From NCBI GenBank assembly GCA_030446955.1, contig JAUJMG010000033.1:8593-18941 (forward strand): 10,349 nucleotides of DNA, written 5' to 3'. Under the pieces are notes generated by a model, which worked only from the letters and a program-made list of their open reading frames with translations, was not told the DNA's origin and ran no database searches. Source of the DNA: Thermomicrobiales bacterium (GTDB lineage Bacteria > Chloroflexota > Chloroflexia > Thermomicrobiales > UBA6265). A program made the position numbers and the translations under genes. The stretch's first letter is position 1. Every line of letters starts with the position of its first letter. Positions 1 to 6,717 of the stretch are shown one piece after another.

Positions 1-623
1 TAGTCAAAGTCTGCCGCGTCCGAGATTTCCCTGCTGGCCGTTCCGAACCGCTTCATAAGCGCTTCAGGGTCATCCGTTTTCCGCGAGCGGAGCCGGTGGA
101 GCAGCTCAGCCATCGATTCCGGTGCGATAAAAATGAACGCCGCGTTGGGAACGAGACGACGGATCGAGGCGGCACCCTGCACGTCGACCTTGACGACTAC
201 GTCCTGGCCGCGCTCAAGGGCGGCGCGGATGGGCCCCTTCGGTACGCCGTATTGCAATCCGTAGACGACCGCCCACTCCAGGAACTCGCCATCGACACGG
301 TGGGCGTCGAAGGTGGCGTCGTCCAGAAAGAGATAGTGAATGCCGTCGACCTCCCCTGGCCGTCGTGGCCGCGTGGTAGCCGTGACCGCGAAGTAGGCTT
401 CCGGGTAGCGGGGCCGCAGACGCTCGATAACAGCGTCTTTGCCAACTCCGGATGGACCCGAAATCACGAACAGGCGTGGGTGCCGCCTGCCGCGAAGCTC
501 ACCGATCAAATCATCCGCTCGCTCGCCAAGATGGTCCGACGGCTCAGAGTGCCCATCGGGTCCCTGCAGAGGCACTCCATCCGGGCTGACAAGCGGTGTG
601 ACGAGGGGTTCCGTCTCTGCCAT
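1..623 (-). CDS. gmk: Guanylate kinase (3' end cut off by the window edge)
   Basis: Cytoplasmic enzyme that phosphorylates GMP to GDP with ATP, in purine nucleotide synthesis and salvage. 207 codons are visible with no stop. The protein has a P-loop GPSGVGKD at residues 56-63, the GMP-binding stretch TTRPRRPGEVDGIHY at 83-97, FLEWAVVYG (114-122) followed by YG (126-127), the VDVQGA segment at 146-151, and a lid-like Arg region near 177-200. It ends in FDY, which in the family precedes the VNDD stretch, so roughly 35 residues are missing. The ATG at 623 has GAGGA 11 nt upstream. The P-loop starts near residue 56 rather than about 10, so the protein carries an N-terminal extension of about 45 residues, rich in Pro, Gly and acidic residues. 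The usual Ser/Thr after the P-loop Lys is Asp63. It diverges from the NFACT gene. Identity is very secure; the exact start is less so. Confidence 0.95.
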   Translation of the reverse strand, partial: MAETEPLVTPLVSPDGVPLQGPDGHSEPSDHLGERADDLIGELRGRRHPRLFVISGPSGVGKDAVIERLRPRYPEAYFAVTATTRPRRPGEVDGIHYLFLDDATFDAHRVDGEFLEWAVVYGLQYGVPKGPIRAALERGQDVVVKVDVQGAASIRRLVPNAAFIFIAPESMAELLHRLRSRKTDDPEALMKRFGTASREISDAADFD

Positions 624-685
624 GCGCCGCGCATTCCTCGGCGCCACTCGCGCCACGTCCGCGTTCCAGGAGGGAGCCTGCCCGC
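624..685. promoter_or_regulatory. Divergent intergenic region between gmk and the NFACT gene
   Basis: These 62 bp must hold, or lie close to, the 5' control signals of both divergent genes, unless transcription starts inside the coding regions. I see no convincing -35/-10 pair on either strand. An inverted repeat GGCGC-N5-GCGCC lies at 640-654 in the middle of the gap. Both genes have a Shine-Dalgarno sequence about 11 nt from their start codon. Regulatory function is inferred only from position. Confidence 0.35.
668..674 (+). promoter_or_regulatory. Strong ribosome binding site deciding the GTG start at 686
   Basis: AGGAGGG matches the anti-Shine-Dalgarno consensus and lies 11 nt before GTG at 686. 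The nearby ATG at 693 is out of frame, so this site supports GTG as the true start of the NFACT protein. Confidence 0.75.
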
Positions 686-2563
686 GTGTTCGATGTCCTA
701 ACTATTGCCGCCGTGGCCGACGAACTCGCCGACACCCTGATCGACGGGCGAATCCAGCGCGTCGGCCTCATGGACCGGCTCTCCCTTGCTGCGGAGATCT
801 ACGCTGGAGGGCGACGCCGTTGGCTGGTTGCCAGCGCGGACTCTCAAGCGGGACGGCTCCACCTGACGGAGCACCCTCCCTCGCTCGACACTGCCCTCGT
901 TACCCCATTCGGCTTGCTGCTTCGCAAGTATGCTCGCGGCGGAGTGGTCGTTGGCGTGGAGCAGCCACCGCTGGAGCGACTGGTTCGACTGAGTATAGCC
1001 AAGCGCCTAGAGCGTCACAACGGAGCCCGGCCCCGGCACGATGACCGCTCAAATCAGGATGATGGGGAGGCGACGGAAGACGGGGACTGGACAGACGAGG
1101 ACGGGGAGTTTGACGCAACATACGTCCATTTAGTCATAGAGCTTATGGGACGCCATAGCAACATGCTCCTTGTGGACGACGAGGGCAGGATCATGGAAAG
1201 CGCCAAGCGGGTCACGCCGGCTATGAGCCGGGTGAGGCCCATTTGGCCTCGCCTCTTGTACACCCCCCCGCCTCCTGTGGACAAACCGGACCCACGCCGG
1301 CTCACATCCGAGGCCGCCAAGGTCCTCTTGCGCTCGGAGCCATCGGATGCCCTCCTCGCTCAGTTCCTGGTGCGCCGGCTCCGTGCCGTCAGCCCGCAAA
1401 TGGGGCGGGAAATCGCCTTCCGGACGGCCGGGGACTCTGCGGTGACCATCGGATCCCTTGGCGCCGATACACCTGTCACCCTTGCGCGTGAGACGCGCGC
1501 GCTCTTGGAACCACTCCTTACATCTGCCTGGGCGCCGCGCGTTTACACGGGCGGTGAGGGGGAGGCCGCGTTCTCTCCAATCCCTCTCGCGCACCTCGCA
1601 ACGTTCCGCACGGAGATTGCTGTTCCCACCATCTCGGCCGCTGTGGATGCGGCAATGAGCGAACCGGAGGGCGGCTCCCCCACCACCCACGTACAGCGTC
1701 GGGAACGGCTCTCCCACGCGATCGAAGAGGCGCGGAATCGGGTCGATGCCCGCCTCGCCTCCATCGGGTCCCAGGAGGCCAAGGCCGGCCAGGCAGATCG
1801 TTTCCGGGAGTGGGGAGAACTGATCTACGCCTATCTCTGGCAGCTTGAGCCGGGTCAGCGGGAGTTGACCGTTGATGGGACGACAATTCCCCTTGATCCC
1901 GCTCTCTCGGGCAAGGAAAACGCACAGGCCTACTTCGAGCGATACCGGAAGGCTCAGGGGGCTGCAGGACACCTGCCGGATCTGCGAGCGGCGGCGGAAC
2001 GCGAGCGGGGCTACCTCGACCAGTTGCTGACCATGGTGGCTCAGGCGGACGGCTTCGCGGCGATCGAGGCATTGACCGCGGAGTGGGAAGCGCATCGGGG
2101 GTCAGGCGGGAAGGATGGGGAGCGTCCATCGCGGCCTCGTCGTCGCGCCACGCCGGGGCGTCCGAAACCCGTCCTGGAGAACAAGGGCAACGCGATCTAC
2201 GTCGGCCGCAGCGGGCGGGAGAATGACCAACTGACCTTCGACATTGCCGGTCCCGATGACACCTGGCTTCACGCCCGCGGAGTCCCAGGCTCCCACGTCA
2301 TCGTTCGCTGGCGGCAGCCGGGAGCGGATGAGGACCCGGAGACAATTGGTGAAGCGGCAGCCCTCGCCGCGTACTACAGCGCGGCGAGGGGTAGTGCCAG
2401 CGTGGAGGTTGACGTGACGCGGCGGCGCCATGTCCGCAAGATCAAGGGAGCCGGTCCTGGCATGGTGACCTATCGACAGGAGCGGACTCTGGCAGTGCGT
2501 CCGGCACCCGAGCCGCCTACGGTCCGGAAGCCGGACGTGGAGCGGTCACGCTCTCGATCCTAG
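686..2563 (+). CDS. rqcH: NFACT / Rqc2-RqcH family ribosome quality control protein
   Basis: 625-residue homologue of bacterial RqcH (older names: fibronectin-binding protein, FbpA, YloA). RqcH binds stalled 50S subunits carrying peptidyl-tRNA and recruits tRNA-Ala to add C-terminal alanine tails that mark the chain for degradation. Visible domains: NFACT-N at 1-190 with FDVLTIAAVADEL at the start and ELMGRHSN at 152-159; a helix-hairpin-helix-like stretch at about 222-250; a coiled-coil middle region at about 335-470 containing the family-type segment ENAQAYFERYRKA at 411-423; and a C-terminal NFACT-R domain at about 496-605 with NDQLTFDIAGPDDTWLHARG and PGSHVIVR. Residues 97-98 are Glu-Arg, where B. 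subtilis RqcH has the tRNA-binding Asp97-Arg98. Residues 111-145 form an acidic, low-complexity insertion. Start is GTG with AGGAGGG upstream. The stop overlaps that of tatC. The family call is secure; tailing activity is inferred. Confidence 0.93.
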   Translation: MFDVLTIAAVADELADTLIDGRIQRVGLMDRLSLAAEIYAGGRRRWLVASADSQAGRLHLTEHPPSLDTALVTPFGLLLRKYARGGVVVGVEQPPLERLVRLSIAKRLERHNGARPRHDDRSNQDDGEATEDGDWTDEDGEFDATYVHLVIELMGRHSNMLLVDDEGRIMESAKRVTPAMSRVRPIWPRLLYTPPPPVDKPDPRRLTSEAAKVLLRSEPSDALLAQFLVRRLRAVSPQMGREIAFRTAGDSAVTIGSLGADTPVTLARETRALLEPLLTSAWAPRVYTGGEGEAAFSPIPLAHLATFRTEIAVPTISAAVDAAMSEPEGGSPTTHVQRRERLSHAIEEARNRVDARLASIGSQEAKAGQADRFREWGELIYAYLWQLEPGQRELTVDGTTIPLDPALSGKENAQAYFERYRKAQGAAGHLPDLRAAAERERGYLDQLLTMVAQADGFAAIEALTAEWEAHRGSGGKDGERPSRPRRRATPGRPKPVLENKGNAIYVGRSGRENDQLTFDIAGPDDTWLHARGVPGSHVIVRWRQPGADEDPETIGEAAALAAYYSAARGSASVEVDVTRRRHVRKIKGAGPGMVTYRQERTLAVRPAPEPPTVRKPDVERSRSRS

Positions 2564-3378
2564 ATGCGTCGAGCCGGCCGTGCGAAGACGCGGCCAATGA
2601 CGATGCCGAGTTCGTACAGGGCGAGCAGCGGTACGGCGACGATCGCCATGTTGATCGGATCGGTGCTTGGCGTGATGATCGCCGACACGACGAGGAGCAC
2701 CATTGCTGCGTATTTCCGGTACTCCCGCATCCGTTTCGTCCCGACGATGTTCAATTTTGCGAGCAAGAACATCACGATCGGCAGTTCAAAGGCGAGGCCG
2801 AGCCCGATCATCAGCGTCAGATAGAAGCTGATAATCTCCTCACCCTGTGGTGTCCATTGGAAGAGCTCAGTCTGGAAGCTCGATAGGAAGTCGAACGCCC
2901 GAGGCGCGGCAAAGAAGAACGCGTAGGCAGCCCCGCCGAGGAACAGAACGCTCACAAATGGCAATGAGGAGAAGAGGATTCGCTTCTCTTTACGCGTCAG
3001 TCCCGGGGCGAGGAAGCCGATGAGTTGCCACACGATAATCGGCATCGTGAAGCCAATGGCGATGTAGAGCGCGACCTTGAAGTAGGTCGTGATCGGCTCG
3101 GTGGGGCTCAGGATGTCGAAGCCTGCCCCTTCATCGATATTCGCCTGATCCTTGATGTTGCGGAGAAGTGGACCAGCCAGGACGACGCCGGCGATAAAGG
3201 CGACACCGATTGACATGCACGTCTTGACGATCCGCGACCGCAACTCCTCCAGGTGCTCCTGGAGGGTCATCTCGTCGAAGACGTCCTCGTACGGCTCGTC
3301 CGTCCGCGGCAGCCTCGGGAGCTTGGGGATCCGCGGGGGCTTGAGCGGAATTCTTGGTGGTCTTAATGCGCGGGCCAT
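2560..3378 (-). CDS. tatC: Sec-independent (twin-arginine) protein translocase subunit TatC
   Basis: Polytopic inner-membrane receptor of the Tat system, which exports folded proteins with RR signal peptides. 272 residues from the chosen start. After a Pro/Arg/Lys-rich N-terminus (about 1-35) comes the signature HLEELRSR at 42-49, then six hydrophobic segments at about 50-72, 98-120, 134-160, 182-208, 223-240 and 243-265. Residues matching E. coli functional positions by motif are Glu45 (E15), Glu131 in GLTRKEKR (E103), Glu198 in FELPIV (E170) and Asp240 in TPSTDP (D211). I chose ATG 3378 because GGAAGG lies 9 nt upstream; an in-frame ATG at 3438 would add 20 residues but has no good ribosome binding site. 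No tatA or tatB is in the window. It lies downstream of acpP, with which it may be cotranscribed across a 216-bp gap. Confidence 0.95.
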   Translation of the reverse strand: MARALRPPRIPLKPPRIPKLPRLPRTDEPYEDVFDEMTLQEHLEELRSRIVKTCMSIGVAFIAGVVLAGPLLRNIKDQANIDEGAGFDILSPTEPITTYFKVALYIAIGFTMPIIVWQLIGFLAPGLTRKEKRILFSSLPFVSVLFLGGAAYAFFFAAPRAFDFLSSFQTELFQWTPQGEEIISFYLTLMIGLGLAFELPIVMFLLAKLNIVGTKRMREYRKYAAMVLLVVSAIITPSTDPINMAIVAVPLLALYELGIVIGRVFARPARRI

Positions 3379-3387
3379 GACCCACCG

Positions 3388-3393
3388 CCTTCC
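3388..3393 (-). promoter_or_regulatory. Ribosome binding site supporting tatC start at 3378
   Basis: GGAAGG on the minus strand, 9 nt before ATG 3378. The alternative upstream start at 3438 has no comparable site, so this decides in favour of the shorter protein. Confidence 0.5.
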
Positions 3394-3524
3394 ATTGGGT
3401 GCTTGCTCGCGCCCAGCCGTGTGCGGACGACGCGTCATCCGCTCAAGACCGGATTGGATCGAGCCGCTCGCCTCGACGGCTACGTGGGTTTACGAGCGCC
3501 GCAGCAGGCGGCTCGCTGGCGACG

Positions 3525-3553
3525 GGGTACCGGCGGTTGTCCCGGCCGGACCC
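3525..3553 (-). terminator. GC-rich hairpin downstream of acpP, possible attenuator or terminator
   Basis: GGGT-A-CCGGC pairs with GCCGG-ACCC: nine base pairs with one bulged A and a 10-nt loop. It begins 41 nt beyond the acpP stop on the minus strand. There is no T tract after it, so it is not a canonical intrinsic terminator. It could partly separate acpP from tatC, protect the 3' end of the acpP mRNA, or be chance in GC-rich DNA. The rest of the acpP–tatC gap shows nothing I can support. Confidence 0.25.
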
Positions 3554-3594
3554 AAGGTGGAACTCCGACCCAGGCGCACAGGTGCAGCCGGTGC

Positions 3595-3831
3595 CTAGGC
3601 GTTGTGCTCTTCGATGAATTGAACGGCGTCGCCGACGGTGCGGATGTTTTCGGCGTCGTCGTCCTTAATTTCGAGGTCGAATTCCTGCTCCATGGCCATG
3701 ATGACTTCAACGAGATCGAGGGAGTCGGCGTTGAGGTCGCCGATGAACTCGGCATCCATCGTCACCTTGTCCTCGTCTACACCGAGCCGCTCGGCCACGA
3801 TGCTCTGGACCCGCTCGTACACCGACGCCAA
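3595..3831 (-). CDS. acpP: Acyl carrier protein
   Basis: 78-residue acidic cytoplasmic carrier that holds growing acyl chains as thioesters on a 4'-phosphopantetheine arm during type II fatty acid synthesis. The attachment motif ADSLDLVE is at 35-42, with Ser37 as the modified residue, in a four-helix ACP fold of normal length. The start is TTG at 3831, supported by GGAAGGGG six nt upstream; GTG three codons later is possible but would shorten helix 1. The gene is 171 bp downstream of nusB and 216 bp upstream of tatC. ACP genes usually follow fabG; here fabH-fabD-fabG lie about 3.5 kb upstream on the same strand, separated by DUF4126 and accC-asp23-nusB. Confidence 0.96.
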   Translation of the reverse strand: MASVYERVQSIVAERLGVDEDKVTMDAEFIGDLNADSLDLVEVIMAMEQEFDLEIKDDDAENIRTVGDAVQFIEEHNA

Positions 3832-3837
3832 CGCGAA

Positions 3838-3845
3838 CCCCTTCC
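3838..3845 (-). promoter_or_regulatory. Ribosome binding site deciding the TTG start of acpP
   Basis: GGAAGGGG on the minus strand with a 6-nt spacer to TTG at 3831. The site is strong and well placed, which makes the rare TTG start credible for a gene that should be highly expressed. Confidence 0.65.
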
Positions 3846-4002
3846 GTCAACCTACGCGGCCGCCGTTCGTCGGCTGCCTCGACCTGTAATCCGGCACGCC
3901 GGAGCGCGATCGACTCGACGATCTCCGCCGGTACTTGCGCTCGTGCATCGCGACGGATGATACACGACCATTCCGGGAGCATCCAGCACGTCAATACGCC
4001 CG

Positions 4003-4587
4003 TCAGGTAGAACGGGATGAACCGCGGCGGTTGGCCGGAGATCGGCCCCGGCCAGGCTTCACCTTGCGTCCGCCCTCCGCGCCGATCCGGTCCGACACGG
4101 TCCCCAGGACCCCGTTGACGAACCGGCCGGAACTATCGCCGCCGAAATGCTTAGCCAGTTCCACTGCCTCGTTAATCGCTGCCTTGACCGGGACATCTGG
4201 CTCGTGAAGAAGCTCGAAGATGGCCTGTCGCAGCACATTGCGGTCTACCGCGGCGAGTTGGTGGACGGGAAACGCAGGTGCAGCCGCGGCGATGTAGGGG
4301 TCGATGCTGTCCCGGTGGGCTAGCACGCCGCGAACCAACCGGCCGACGTGCTTCGACACGGGATCAGGCAGCTCCTGCTCCGCTGTCGTCCGTGCGACCA
4401 CCTCTTCCACCGGGTGGTCAGTGACATCCACTTCATAGAGGATTTGGAGCGATAGCATCCGGCTCTGGTGACGGGTGTCCCCGAGCCCGCCAGGTCCTTG
4501 GCGTGTGCCCTCACCTCGCTCGTCTCCCCGGAGGAGTGCATCTCCTAACCCGGTACCCGTCGGCTCTGGCACGTTCGCCTCGTCCAT
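4003..4587 (-). CDS. nusB: Transcription antitermination factor NusB
   Basis: 194-residue all-helical RNA-binding protein that joins NusE (ribosomal protein S10) on boxA RNA to keep RNA polymerase antiterminated across rRNA operons. The core spans about 39-172: RHQSRMLSLQILYEVD at 39-54, the HQLAAVDRNVLRQAIFELL region at about 109-127, then AAINEAVELAKHFG and the family-ending FVNGVLG. An N-terminal stretch of about 38 residues rich in Gly, Asp and Glu, and a basic tail rich in Arg, Lys and Ser, lie outside the usual 130-160 residue domain. ATG 4587 has GGAGAGG 12-13 nt upstream, overlapping the stop region of asp23. The asp23 stop is 9 nt upstream, which suggests translational coupling. The call is secure; a start inside the N-terminal extension cannot be excluded. 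Confidence 0.93.
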   Translation of the reverse strand: MDEANVPEPTGTGLGDALLRGDERGEGTRQGPGGLGDTRHQSRMLSLQILYEVDVTDHPVEEVVARTTAEQELPDPVSKHVGRLVRGVLAHRDSIDPYIAAAAPAFPVHQLAAVDRNVLRQAIFELLHEPDVPVKAAINEAVELAKHFGGDSSGRFVNGVLGTVSDRIGAEGGRKVKPGRGRSPANRRGSSRST

Positions 4588-4596
4588 GGCTTCTTG

Positions 4597-5088
4597 TTAC
4601 CTCTCCGGTTCGGTTGGCGCAGCGGCCCCCGCGACGTAGACGTTGACCTCATTGACCGTCATCCCGAGCATCCGCCCAACGGCAATGCCGACCTGACGCT
4701 GGATGTCACGACTGAGGTCCAGGATGTTGACGTCGGGCGCGATGACGATGGAGACATCGGCGTCGATACGGTCACCGTTGACGCGGACCCGGATGCCCCC
4801 TCCCTCGAAGCTGCTAACCGGGGCCCGATCGTCTGCCGTCGAACCATGTCCTCCCCGAGGCAAGATGCGTTCCACTCGACGGCGTGGCTGAAAACCGACC
4901 ACGCCGTCCACATCCCGCACCGCCAGGGCAATCAGTTCGATGAGGACGGCCGGCGCGATTCGGACCGTCCCACGGATGCCGCCATTGCCCGCCTCGCCGG
5001 TCGGCTGCGCTCCCGACCCGACCTCGGTCGCCGCTCCACTCGCATGGGGATGGGATGGGCGTTGCTCCTCCAGGCCGGTCCTCGTCAC
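4597..5088 (-). CDS. Asp23/Gls24 (DUF322, YqhY-like) family protein
   Basis: 163-residue member of the Asp23/Gls24 family, known from alkaline-shock and envelope-stress proteins and from YqhY of Bacillus. Family features: GTVRIAPAVLIELIALAVRDVDGVVG at about 40-65 (start of the conserved core), then RVNGDRIDADVSIVI, DVNILDLSRDIQRQV, and a closing MTVNEVNVYVAG. The first 37 residues are Gly/Ala/Pro-rich and probably disordered. No signal peptide or membrane segment is present, so it is cytoplasmic or membrane-associated through partners. It starts with GTG, which overlaps the accC stop in a GTGA (5085-5088), and it is followed 9 nt later by nusB. In Firmicutes yqhY also sits between accC and nusB and has been linked genetically to acetyl-CoA carboxylase control, so a similar role here is a reasonable inference. 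Confidence 0.88.
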   Translation of the reverse strand: MTRTGLEEQRPSHPHASGAATEVGSGAQPTGEAGNGGIRGTVRIAPAVLIELIALAVRDVDGVVGFQPRRRVERILPRGGHGSTADDRAPVSSFEGGGIRVRVNGDRIDADVSIVIAPDVNILDLSRDIQRQVGIAVGRMLGMTVNEVNVYVAGAAAPTEPER

Positions 5089-6509
5089 GCTGCTCCACCC
5101 CTTTGACCGCCATCTGTTCCCGAACGCGGCGCAGCCTCCCTGTCCATGCCATCCTGCTGGTCAAGGAAGGCGTCGAGAAAGCCGGTATGGACGTCCCCGC
5201 GTTTGAAGGCTTCGTCGGCCACCAGGCGGCGCTGGAACGCTCCCGTATGGGTGATACCGGTGATGACGGTCTCAGTTAGAGCACGCTCCATCCTCGCGAT
5301 GGCCTCTGGCCGGTTCTTCCCCCAGACCACGACCTTCCCGAGGAGGGAGTCGTAATGGGGCGGCACAGCGTAGCCAGCGTACAGGTGCGAGTCCATGCGA
5401 ACCCCAGGGCCGCCCGGTGGAACGTAGGTCTCCACTGTGCCGACGTTGGGGGCGAAGCCAGAGGCAGCGTCCTCGGCCGTGATTCGGCACTCGATTGCGT
5501 GGCCGACTGGCTCAAGGGAGCGAGGGTCAATGGTGAGGGGACGACCGGCCGCGACCTGAATCTGCCAGGCAACGAGATCCACTCCCGTGACAGCTTCAGT
5601 GACAGGATGCTCGACCTGGATGCGCGTGTTCATTTCCATGAAGTAGAAGTGACCGTCGCGGTCGAGCAGGTACTCGAGTGTGCCCGCACTGGTGTAGTGG
5701 GCGGCTTTAGCACCCTTTACCGCCGTTCGCAACAGAGCTTCCCGGACTTTGCGGGGCAGATTGGGCGCCGGCGCTTCCTCGATCACCTTCTGGTGCCGTC
5801 GCTGTAGAGAACAGTCGCGCTCGCCTAGCGCGATGACGTGGCCGTGGTGATCAGCGAGCACCTGGACCTCCACGTGGCGCGGTCGTTCCAGATATCGCTC
5901 GAGGTAGACGTCACCGTTGCCAAATGCAGTCTCTGCTTCGGCCTGGGCGAGTGGCAGGAGTCGCGTCAGTTCGGTGTCGTTCCGCGCGACCCGCATGCCG
6001 CGCCCGCCGCCCCCGGCGGTCGCCTTGATGATCACCGGGAAGCCGATGCGGCGAGCAGCCTGTCGTGCTTCCCCGAGATTCTGGAGGACCCCCTCGGTGC
6101 CGGGAAGCAAGGGCACGCCAGCCTCGCGCATGACCCTCCGCGCTTCGGCCTTGTTGCCCATCCGCTCGATCACCTCGGGACGCGGACCGATGAACGTCAC
6201 CCCCACCTGACCGCAAATTTCTGCAAGATAGGCGTTCTCGGCGAGGAATCCGTAGCCTGGATGAAGCGCGTCACATCCCGTCACCAGGGCGGCACTGATG
6301 ATGGCCGGGATGTTGTTGTAAGACCTGGCGACTGCCGCGGGGCCAATGCAAACCGCCTCGTCAGCCAGGCGAACGGCCAGTGAGTCCCGATCCGCGTCGC
6401 TGTATGCGACGACAGCCGGAACGTCGAGGTCGCGGCAGGCCCGCAGAATGCGGAGCGCGATTTCACCGCGGTTGGCGATGAGCACCTTTCGAAATAACGG
6501 CTCGCTCAT
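5085..6509 (-). CDS. accC: Biotin carboxylase subunit of acetyl-CoA carboxylase
   Basis: 474-residue ATP-grasp enzyme that carboxylates the biotin of BCCP using ATP and bicarbonate, the first half-reaction of malonyl-CoA formation. N-terminal biotin carboxylase domain: KVLIANRGEIALRI at 8-21 and HPGYGFLAEN at 83-92. ATP-grasp domain with the glycine loop GGGGRGM at 166-172, the metal/ATP residues of MEMNTR (291-296) and the catalytic loop IQVEHPVTE (297-305). Lys241, Arg296, Glu300 and Arg342 match E. coli Lys238, Arg292, Glu296 and Arg338. The last 20 residues form a Gly/Arg-rich tail beyond the usual end. The start is ATG 6509, preceded by AGGA at a short 4-nt spacing. The stop overlaps asp23. 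No accB (no EAMKM biotinylation motif) is seen in the window. The enzyme could alternatively serve another biotin-dependent carboxylase, but its short subunit form and fatty-acid setting favour ACC. Confidence 0.95.
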   Translation of the reverse strand: MSEPLFRKVLIANRGEIALRILRACRDLDVPAVVAYSDADRDSLAVRLADEAVCIGPAAVARSYNNIPAIISAALVTGCDALHPGYGFLAENAYLAEICGQVGVTFIGPRPEVIERMGNKAEARRVMREAGVPLLPGTEGVLQNLGEARQAARRIGFPVIIKATAGGGGRGMRVARNDTELTRLLPLAQAEAETAFGNGDVYLERYLERPRHVEVQVLADHHGHVIALGERDCSLQRRHQKVIEEAPAPNLPRKVREALLRTAVKGAKAAHYTSAGTLEYLLDRDGHFYFMEMNTRIQVEHPVTEAVTGVDLVAWQIQVAAGRPLTIDPRSLEPVGHAIECRITAEDAASGFAPNVGTVETYVPPGGPGVRMDSHLYAGYAVPPHYDSLLGKVVVWGKNRPEAIARMERALTETVITGITHTGAFQRRLVADEAFKRGDVHTGFLDAFLDQQDGMDREAAPRSGTDGGQRGGAA

Positions 6510-6600
6510 GGAATCCTAGAGCGCCGCACGATGGGACATCCGGCCCCATCCCACCAAGCGCGATCCTCACCTTGACGGACCCGTGTGAAGGATAGAGCAC

Positions 6601-6612
6601 CGGAAGCTTCCG
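6601..6612. repeat. Perfect 12-bp palindrome upstream of accC
   Basis: CGGAAGCTTCCG is self-complementary and lies about 92 nt upstream of the accC start. It could be a dimeric repressor site or chance. No regulator is known from this window. Confidence 0.35.
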
Positions 6613-6717
6613 CGGATGGGAGACGGACGGCCCCTGCTCGAACCCCTCCTCGGATGACGAGCGGCGTCAGCCGGAAGGGACCGAGCGATCGCTGCATGTA
6701 GCCCATGTCCGGGCCGC

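Noticed and set aside
1130..2095. 321-codon open frame on the minus strand inside the NFACT gene
   Set aside because: It is antisense to a clearly conserved protein, has no family resemblance, and long antisense frames are expected in GC-rich coding DNA.
3957..3994. TTGACG and TATCAT on the minus strand upstream of acpP as a promoter
   Set aside because: The spacer is 26 nt, far from the 16-18 nt expected, so the pair is probably chance.
3832..4002. A small gene between nusB and acpP
   Set aside because: Short minus-strand frames exist but are Arg/Ser-rich, lack a clear ribosome binding site and resemble no known small protein such as L32.
6572..6600. TTGACG on the plus strand as the DUF4126 promoter
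   Set aside because: No good -10 element lies at 16-18 nt, and the site is about 265 nt before the start codon.
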